Part shown: piece after piece, positions 59,327-64,000 of the stretch | How positions within the stretch are numbered: the first letter of the stretch is position 1 | Layout of the letters: each line of letters starts with the position of its first letter | Assembly (NCBI GenBank): GCA_029959295.1 | Contig: JASCOH010000003.1 | Location: 186,001 to 250,000, forward strand | Reading direction: 5' to 3' | Source: Flavobacteriaceae bacterium PS02334 | GTDB taxonomy: Bacteria; Bacteroidota; Bacteroidia; Flavobacteriales; Flavobacteriaceae | Length of the DNA stretch: 64,000 nucleotides | Notes under the pieces: model-generated | The model's input: the letters and a program-made list of their open reading frames with translations, nothing else | What the model was told of the DNA's origin: nothing | Databases searched by the model: none | Position numbers and translations under genes: made by a program

Positions 59327-61843
59327 ATGATCTCAAAAACTGCTTTCCGAGCGCTATTTTTATTACTATTCTTCCAAGCCAGTTATGGCCAGCAACCGCA
59401 GAAACCGAATTCTGGCGAAATATACGAGCAAATTCAAAAACTCAATTTTTTAGGATCTGTTTTGTATGTAGCCGCGCATCCTGATGATGAAAATACCAAG
59501 CTGATTTCTTATTTTTCTAATGAAGTAAAAGCCCGAACAGCTTATCTTTCCTTGACTCGCGGTGATGGAGGACAAAATTTGATCGGTTCAGAACTTCGAG
59601 AATTATTAGGCGTTTTAAGAACGCAAGAATTATTAGCAGCCCGTAGAATTGACGGTGGCGAACAGCTTTTTTCGCGTGCCAATGATTTCGGATTTTCTAA
59701 AGAGCCAAACGAAACTTTTTCTATTTGGAACAAAAACGAAGTCTTGAGCGATGTTGTTGCTGCAATCCGAAAATTTCAGCCAGACGTAATTATAAATCGC
59801 TTTGACCACAGAAGTCCAGGAACCACGCACGGACATCATACCGCTTCAGCGATGTTGAGCGTGGAAGCTTTTGACTTGGCCGGAAATAAAAAAAGTTTTC
59901 CAGAACAGCTTTCAGAAACTGAAGTCTGGCAGCCGAAACGAATCTTTTTCAATACTTCTTGGTGGTTTTATGGTTCAGAAGAAAAATTTGAAAAAGCAGA
60001 CAAAAGCAAGATGATTGCTATAAATGCTGGAGTTTATTTCGGATTAAAAGGAAAAAGCAACGGTGAAATTGCTGCATTAAGCAGAAGCCAGCACAAATGC
60101 CAAGGTTTTGGAACTATGGGAACTCGCGGTGACGAGCCAGAATATCTTGAATTTTTAAAAGGCGATTTTCCAAAGGATAAAAATAATTTATTCGAAGGCA
60201 TAAATACGACTTGGTCGCGTGTAAAAGGTGGCGAAAAAATTGGTGCTATTTTAAATGAAATTGAGAAAAATTTCAACTTTAAAGATCCGTCTGTTCACTT
60301 GCCGAAGTTGATGGAAGCTTATGCTTTGGTTAATAAATTGGAAGACAGACATTGGAAAAATATCAAAAAGAAAGAACTTGAAAATATAATTATGGCTTCT
60401 GCTGGATTATTTTTAGAAGGAATTTCAACAGTTCAGAGTACCAATCCCGGAGGTGAATTTAGCTTGAAAATTGAAGCCGTAAATCGCAGCAGTCAAGAAA
60501 TTGAATTTGTAGATGCAATTTTTGTAAATAATCCTGAAAATGGAAAAATTACTGGACAAAAATTAGAAAAAAACAAGTCTTTTAAAGTAGATAAAACATT
60601 GAAAATTGCGCCAAACACGACTTATACTTCGCCTTATTGGCTGAACGAAAAAGGAACTTTGGGAATGTATGCCGTGAAAGACAAAGAAATGATCGGCAAA
60701 CCCGAAAGTAATCGCCTACAATTACAATGGAATTTAAAAATCTGCGGACAAAATTTTCAGATTTTTAAAGACATTGTTTACAAATTTTCTGATCCAGAAA
60801 AAGGAGAAATTTATCAGCCTTTTGAAATTTTGCCAGAAGCAACTGCTACAGTTTTAAACGACGTAACTATTTTTTCTGATTCAAAATCTAAACCTATTTC
60901 TATCAAAATTAAAGCAGGAAAAGCTGACCTAAAAGGAAAAATTAGTCTAAATATTCCGAAAGGCTGGACGGTTTCTCCTTCAGAAATTCCTTTTGAAATC
61001 GCAATGAAAAACGATGAAAAGTTAGTTTCTTTTGAAGTTACGCCTCCATCTTTTGAAAACAAAGGAATTATTGCGCCACAAATTACTTTGGAAGGACGAA
61101 ATTTTACGCAGAAATTAACCACAATTCAATACGATCATATTCCGAAACAAAGCGTTTTAATGCCTTCGGAAGCTTCTGTCGTGAGATTGGACATCAAAAA
61201 AGAAGGGCAAAATATTGGTTATGTGGAAGGCGCTGGCGATGAAATTCCGCAAAGTTTAAAACAAATCGGTTATGATGTAAGAATTATAAAACCTGAAGAA
61301 ATTACAGAAACTTCTCTTTCCGAATTTGACGCCATAGTAATGGGAATAAGGGCTTACAACGTAGTTTCTGATCTGCAATTCAAGCAGCGCTATCTTTTGG
61401 AATATGTAAAAAATGGCGGAAATCTGATTGTTCAATACAATACTTCCGGACGAAGAACTTTCAATGTTCCTGATCTTTCTCCTTATGAATTGAATATTTC
61501 AAATGACCGCGTGACCGATGAAAATGCTAAAGTTTCGTTTTTAGACGCAACACATCCGGTTTTAAATCATCCTAATAAAATAACTGATGCTGATTTTCAA
61601 GGCTGGTTTCAAGAGCGAGGATTGTATTTTCCTGATAAATGGGGAAAAGAATTTACGCCAATTTTGGGCATGAAAGATATTGGAGAAACTGAAAAACAAG
61701 GAAGCCTTTTGGTAGCAAAATATGGAAAAGGATATTATATTTACACAGGATTGAGCTTTTTTAGAGAATTGCCAGCAGGCGTTCCGGGAGCGTTCAAGCT
61801 TTTCACCAACCTGATTTCTATTGAAAAAAAGGATAAATCATAA
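59327..61843 (+). CDS. PIG-L family deacetylase with large C-terminal domains
   Basis: Started at ATG 59327 (MISKTAFRALFLLLFFQAS), it has 838 residues and a signal peptide. The PIG-L/LmbE deacetylase core is at about 40-290: the zinc motif HPDDENTK (51-58), an Arg/Asp/Gly loop TRGDGGQN, and the later GTTHGHHTASAM. The family removes acetyl groups from GlcNAc-type sugars. The C-terminal half looks like Ig-like strands followed by a Rossmann-like DUF (YVEGAGDEIPQSLKQIGYDVRII). It is probably periplasmic. It leads an operon with a 35-residue peptide and a sodium:solute symporter, so a deacetylated sugar or related compound may then be imported. Confidence 0.85.
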   Translation: MISKTAFRALFLLLFFQASYGQQPQKPNSGEIYEQIQKLNFLGSVLYVAAHPDDENTKLISYFSNEVKARTAYLSLTRGDGGQNLIGSELRELLGVLRTQELLAARRIDGGEQLFSRANDFGFSKEPNETFSIWNKNEVLSDVVAAIRKFQPDVIINRFDHRSPGTTHGHHTASAMLSVEAFDLAGNKKSFPEQLSETEVWQPKRIFFNTSWWFYGSEEKFEKADKSKMIAINAGVYFGLKGKSNGEIAALSRSQHKCQGFGTMGTRGDEPEYLEFLKGDFPKDKNNLFEGINTTWSRVKGGEKIGAILNEIEKNFNFKDPSVHLPKLMEAYALVNKLEDRHWKNIKKKELENIIMASAGLFLEGISTVQSTNPGGEFSLKIEAVNRSSQEIEFVDAIFVNNPENGKITGQKLEKNKSFKVDKTLKIAPNTTYTSPYWLNEKGTLGMYAVKDKEMIGKPESNRLQLQWNLKICGQNFQIFKDIVYKFSDPEKGEIYQPFEILPEATATVLNDVTIFSDSKSKPISIKIKAGKADLKGKISLNIPKGWTVSPSEIPFEIAMKNDEKLVSFEVTPPSFENKGIIAPQITLEGRNFTQKLTTIQYDHIPKQSVLMPSEASVVRLDIKKEGQNIGYVEGAGDEIPQSLKQIGYDVRIIKPEEITETSLSEFDAIVMGIRAYNVVSDLQFKQRYLLEYVKNGGNLIVQYNTSGRRTFNVPDLSPYELNISNDRVTDENAKVSFLDATHPVLNHPNKITDADFQGWFQERGLYFPDKWGKEFTPILGMKDIGETEKQGSLLVAKYGKGYYIYTGLSFFRELPAGVPGAFKLFTNLISIEKKDKS

Positions 61844-61847
61844 ACTG

Positions 61848-61955
61848 ATGGAAGAAAAAAAAATAAAAACTTGGAAGCGGAATTATACTTTAGTTCTGGT
61901 CGCCAACTTAGTATATATTCTTGTTTTTTATTTCATAATGCAATATTTTTCATAA
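61848..61955 (+). CDS. 35-residue membrane peptide linked to the symporter
   Basis: The reading frame gives MEEKKIKTWKRN followed by one membrane helix (about 13-33) and a stop at 61953-61955, immediately before the symporter ATG at 61956. It begins 4 bases after the PIG-L stop. Short single-helix proteins of this kind accompany several sodium:solute symporters (as YhdT/DUF997 or similar), so it is a candidate small subunit. It is below the usual size limit for automatic calls. Confidence 0.6.
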   Translation: MEEKKIKTWKRNYTLVLVANLVYILVFYFIMQYFS

Positions 61956-63680
61956 ATGCAGGCAATTGACTGGATCGTTTTAATTATTACGCTTTTTTTC
62001 ATCGTCTTTTATGGCGCTTGGAAAACCAAAGGCAGTAAAAATGTACAAGATTATATTTTAGGAAATAACGAAACGCCTTGGTATACCGTAGGAATTTCGG
62101 TTATGGCGACACAAGCCAGCGCCATCACATTTCTCTCAACGCCAGGACAGGCTTTCAATGACGGAATGGGATTTGTGCAGTTTTATTTTGGATTGCCACT
62201 GGCGATGATCATTATTTGTATCACTTTTATACCAATTTATCACCGTTTAAAAGTATATACGGTTTATGAATTTCTAGAGCAGCGTTTTGACCTAAAAACA
62301 CGTTCGCTTGCCGCCATATTATTTTTGGTGCAAAGAGGATTTTCTACCGGAATTACGATTTACGCTCCTGCAATTATTTTATCTTCAATTTTAGGATGGA
62401 ATTTAAATCTGATGAATATTGTCATCGGAATTTTAGTCATAATCTATACCATGACTGGCGGAACAAAGGCTGTAAATGTCACGCACAAACAGCAAATGTT
62501 CATTATTATGCTAGGAATGTTTATAGCGTTTTTTATCATATTAAATCTTCTTCCAGAGAATGTTTCTTTCAATAATGCGCTTCAAATTGCGGGTGTTAAT
62601 GACAAGATGAATATTCTAGATTTTTCGCTAGACAAGGAAAAAAGATATACGGTTTGGACTGGTTTGACTGGAGGTTTGTTTTTAGCCCTCTCCTATTTTG
62701 GTACAGATCAATCGCAAGCACAACGCTATTTATCTGGAAAATCGGTAAAGGAAAGCCAAATGGGATTGGTTTTCAACGCTTTGTTAAAAGTTCCGATGCA
62801 GTTTTTTATTCTTTTGGTCGGAATTATGGTTTACGTATTTTTCCAATTTCAATCTGTTCCGATTAATTTTAATCCGAATAGCAAAGCCAGTATTGAAAAA
62901 TCAATTTATGCCAATGATTATAAGAAATTGGAAGGTGAATTGGTCGAAATTGCTTCTGAAAAAAAGGAAGTTACTTTGGCTTATGTCAACCAGTTAAATA
63001 TTGAAACAGACAATAAAGTGCTGAAAAACAGAATAATTTCCTTAGGAGAAAAGGAAAAATCATTGCGTGAAAATGCAAAAGTTTTAATCAGTAAAGCCAA
63101 TAAGAAAAATAAAACTACAGACAGCGATTATGTTTTTATCCATTTTATAATTCACTATTTGCCAAAAGGTTTCATCGGACTTTTGCTAGCCGTAATTATT
63201 TGTGCCGCAATGTCTTCCACCGCTGCCGGAATTAATTCGCTTGCTTCAACGACTGTTATTGACATCTATAAAAGAAATTTAAAAGAAGAGAAATCGGAAA
63301 CCCATTATGTGCAAGCATCCAAAGGATTTACGTTGCTTTGGGGAATCATAGCAATATTGTTCGCTTGTTTCGGAACTCTTTTTGAAAACTTAATTCAATT
63401 TGTAAATATTATCGGATCAATTTTTTACGGAACTATCTTGGGAATTTTCTTAGTAGCATTTTATGTAAAATATGTAAAAGCACAAGCCGTATTTTGGGCA
63501 GCCGTTTTTAGCCAAATTGCCATCTTCATAATTTACTATTTTGCGATTTACATCTATCCTTCTGGCAAAGAAAAATTAAGCTATTTGTGGCTGAATTTCA
63601 TCGGAGTAATAATAACGATGATTGTCGCCACGACAATTCAATACATTAGAAATTCAGGCAAATTAAAAGAATCTGTTTAA
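61956..63680 (+). CDS. Sodium:solute symporter (SSS family)
   Basis: The 574 residues have about thirteen helices of the LeuT-fold SSS family. Landmarks are YILGNNETPWYTVGISVMATQASAITFLSTPGQ near the N-terminus, GGTKAVNVTHKQQM, GTDQSQAQRYLSGKS and AMSSTAAGINSLASTTVIDIY. A cytoplasmic insert of about 90 residues (about 305-395) between helices is coiled-coil-like. The family couples Na+ to sugars, amino acids or sialic-acid-type compounds. The PIG-L gene and small peptide upstream suggest a sugar-type substrate. A bidirectional terminator follows. Confidence 0.92.
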   Translation: MQAIDWIVLIITLFFIVFYGAWKTKGSKNVQDYILGNNETPWYTVGISVMATQASAITFLSTPGQAFNDGMGFVQFYFGLPLAMIIICITFIPIYHRLKVYTVYEFLEQRFDLKTRSLAAILFLVQRGFSTGITIYAPAIILSSILGWNLNLMNIVIGILVIIYTMTGGTKAVNVTHKQQMFIIMLGMFIAFFIILNLLPENVSFNNALQIAGVNDKMNILDFSLDKEKRYTVWTGLTGGLFLALSYFGTDQSQAQRYLSGKSVKESQMGLVFNALLKVPMQFFILLVGIMVYVFFQFQSVPINFNPNSKASIEKSIYANDYKKLEGELVEIASEKKEVTLAYVNQLNIETDNKVLKNRIISLGEKEKSLRENAKVLISKANKKNKTTDSDYVFIHFIIHYLPKGFIGLLLAVIICAAMSSTAAGINSLASTTVIDIYKRNLKEEKSETHYVQASKGFTLLWGIIAILFACFGTLFENLIQFVNIIGSIFYGTILGIFLVAFYVKYVKAQAVFWAAVFSQIAIFIIYYFAIYIYPSGKEKLSYLWLNFIGVIITMIVATTIQYIRNSGKLKESV

Positions 63681-63704
63681 TTTCATCATCTATTTTACAA
63701 ATAA

Positions 63705-63737
63705 AAAAGCCGATTGCAATTAACAATCGGCTTTTTT
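63705..63737. terminator. Bidirectional terminator after the symporter
   Basis: AAAAGCCGATTG pairs with CAATCGGCTTTT over a 7-base loop, with T tracts on both strands. It serves the symporter on the plus strand and the edge gene on the minus strand. Confidence 0.85.
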
Positions 63738-63755
63738 ATTAAGCATATTTTGGAA

Positions 63756-64000
63756 TTATTTTTTGTTCCATTCCGCGATGCTGTCCTTATTCATTTTCAC
63801 ATAATCAGCATTGTTTTCTTTTTCAGCACCTGCTAGAGATAATTTTGCAGTTTCAACAGCTCCTTTTTTATCACCTAATTTTGACTGGATCAAAGATTTT
63901 TGTCTTAAAATCCAAAATGGTGCATCACCTTTTGATTTCTCAACTGCTTTATTTACCCAAGTCAACGCCTTGTTCAAATCACCGTTTGATTGATAATAAT
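63756..64000 (-). CDS. C-terminal TPR part of a larger protein (runs off right edge)
   Basis: The frame is open from base 64000 to the stop at 63756 and has no proper start inside the window. Its last 80 residues form TPR-like helices (NGDLNKALTWVNKAVEKS, FWILRQKSLIQSKLGDKKGAVETAKLSL) ending ADYVKMNKDSIAEWNKK. In Flavobacteriia this ending is typical of DUF2911 proteins with C-terminal TPR, so that is the likely identity, but the DUF2911 part is not visible here. Confidence 0.55.
   Translation of the reverse strand, partial: YYQSNGDLNKALTWVNKAVEKSKGDAPFWILRQKSLIQSKLGDKKGAVETAKLSLAGAEKENNADYVKMNKDSIAEWNKK

Overview
The window looks like a chromosomal segment of a Flavobacterium-type Bacteroidota. 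It is AT-rich, and its promoters carry the flavobacterial -7 element TAnnTTTG. It encodes PorX (the type IX secretion regulator), a large surface protein with a C-terminal type IX sorting domain, a fused LpxC/FabZ, and a fused ResB/CcsA-type cytochrome c biogenesis protein. There is no rRNA, CRISPR array or recognisable insertion sequence; one tRNA-Val(UAC) is present.

Layout. 0-3.2 kb (minus strand): the start of a membrane vWA protein, a small membrane protein, a structured intergenic repeat, fabG, and an NhaC-family transporter behind a SAM-riboswitch-like leader, probably a methionine transporter. 3.2-15.4 kb (minus strand): a 14-gene Ter stress locus. It is read HAD phosphatase, phosphoribosyltransferase, TerD, TerZ, TelA, an unknown 325-aa protein, a second TerD, a second TerZ, a 134-aa unknown, TerY, TerY with a zinc ribbon, PP2C phosphatase, protein kinase and TerC. 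It joins Ca-binding TerD proteins and a membrane TerC to a vWA/phosphatase/kinase signalling triad and a small nucleotide-chemistry module. 15.4-17.9 kb: pirin, a DNA glycosylase and sucD. 18-25.7 kb (minus strand): HD hydrolase, lpxD, lpxC/fabZ, lpxA, efp, a second LpxD-like gene, and small accompanying genes, covering early lipid A synthesis plus translation.

25.8-28.3 kb: small secreted or hydrophilic proteins, AlkB, two paralogous short proteins, and a second copy of the structured repeat. 28.7-32.6 kb (plus strand): porX, tsaE, an alanine-dehydrogenase-like gene with a substituted catalytic His, a DUF4258 protein and tRNA-Val. 32.9-39.6 kb: a repeat-rich surface protein with a recent 636-bp tandem duplication, then a TPR sensor kinase and LytTR regulator pair. 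39.9-41.4 kb: a GT39-type glycosyltransferase. 41.5-46.2 kb (plus strand): a decayed pirin fragment, then a compact six-gene operon (thioredoxin-like, ApbE, DUF4266 lipoprotein, DUF3570 barrel, membrane protein, VIT1-like transporter). This operon looks richer in G+C than its surroundings and is a candidate flavin-linked envelope redox module.

46.3-53.1 kb (minus strand): AhpD-like/DUF417/AraC stress module, DUF2147, glutathione peroxidase and the cytochrome c biogenesis fusion. 53.3-56.8 kb (plus strand): a tight housekeeping cluster (DUF2520, KdsC-like, UbiA, Maf, MscS). 56.9-63.7 kb (plus strand): an outer-membrane barrel protein, a His-rich secreted protein, a PIG-L deacetylase, a 35-residue membrane peptide and a sodium:solute symporter. 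The right edge holds the C-terminus of a TPR-containing protein.

The candidates most worth a second look are the expanded Ter locus with its two unrecognised subunits and its PP2C carrying an Ig-like domain, the ApbE/DUF4266/DUF3570 operon, and the riboswitch/NhaC pairing.
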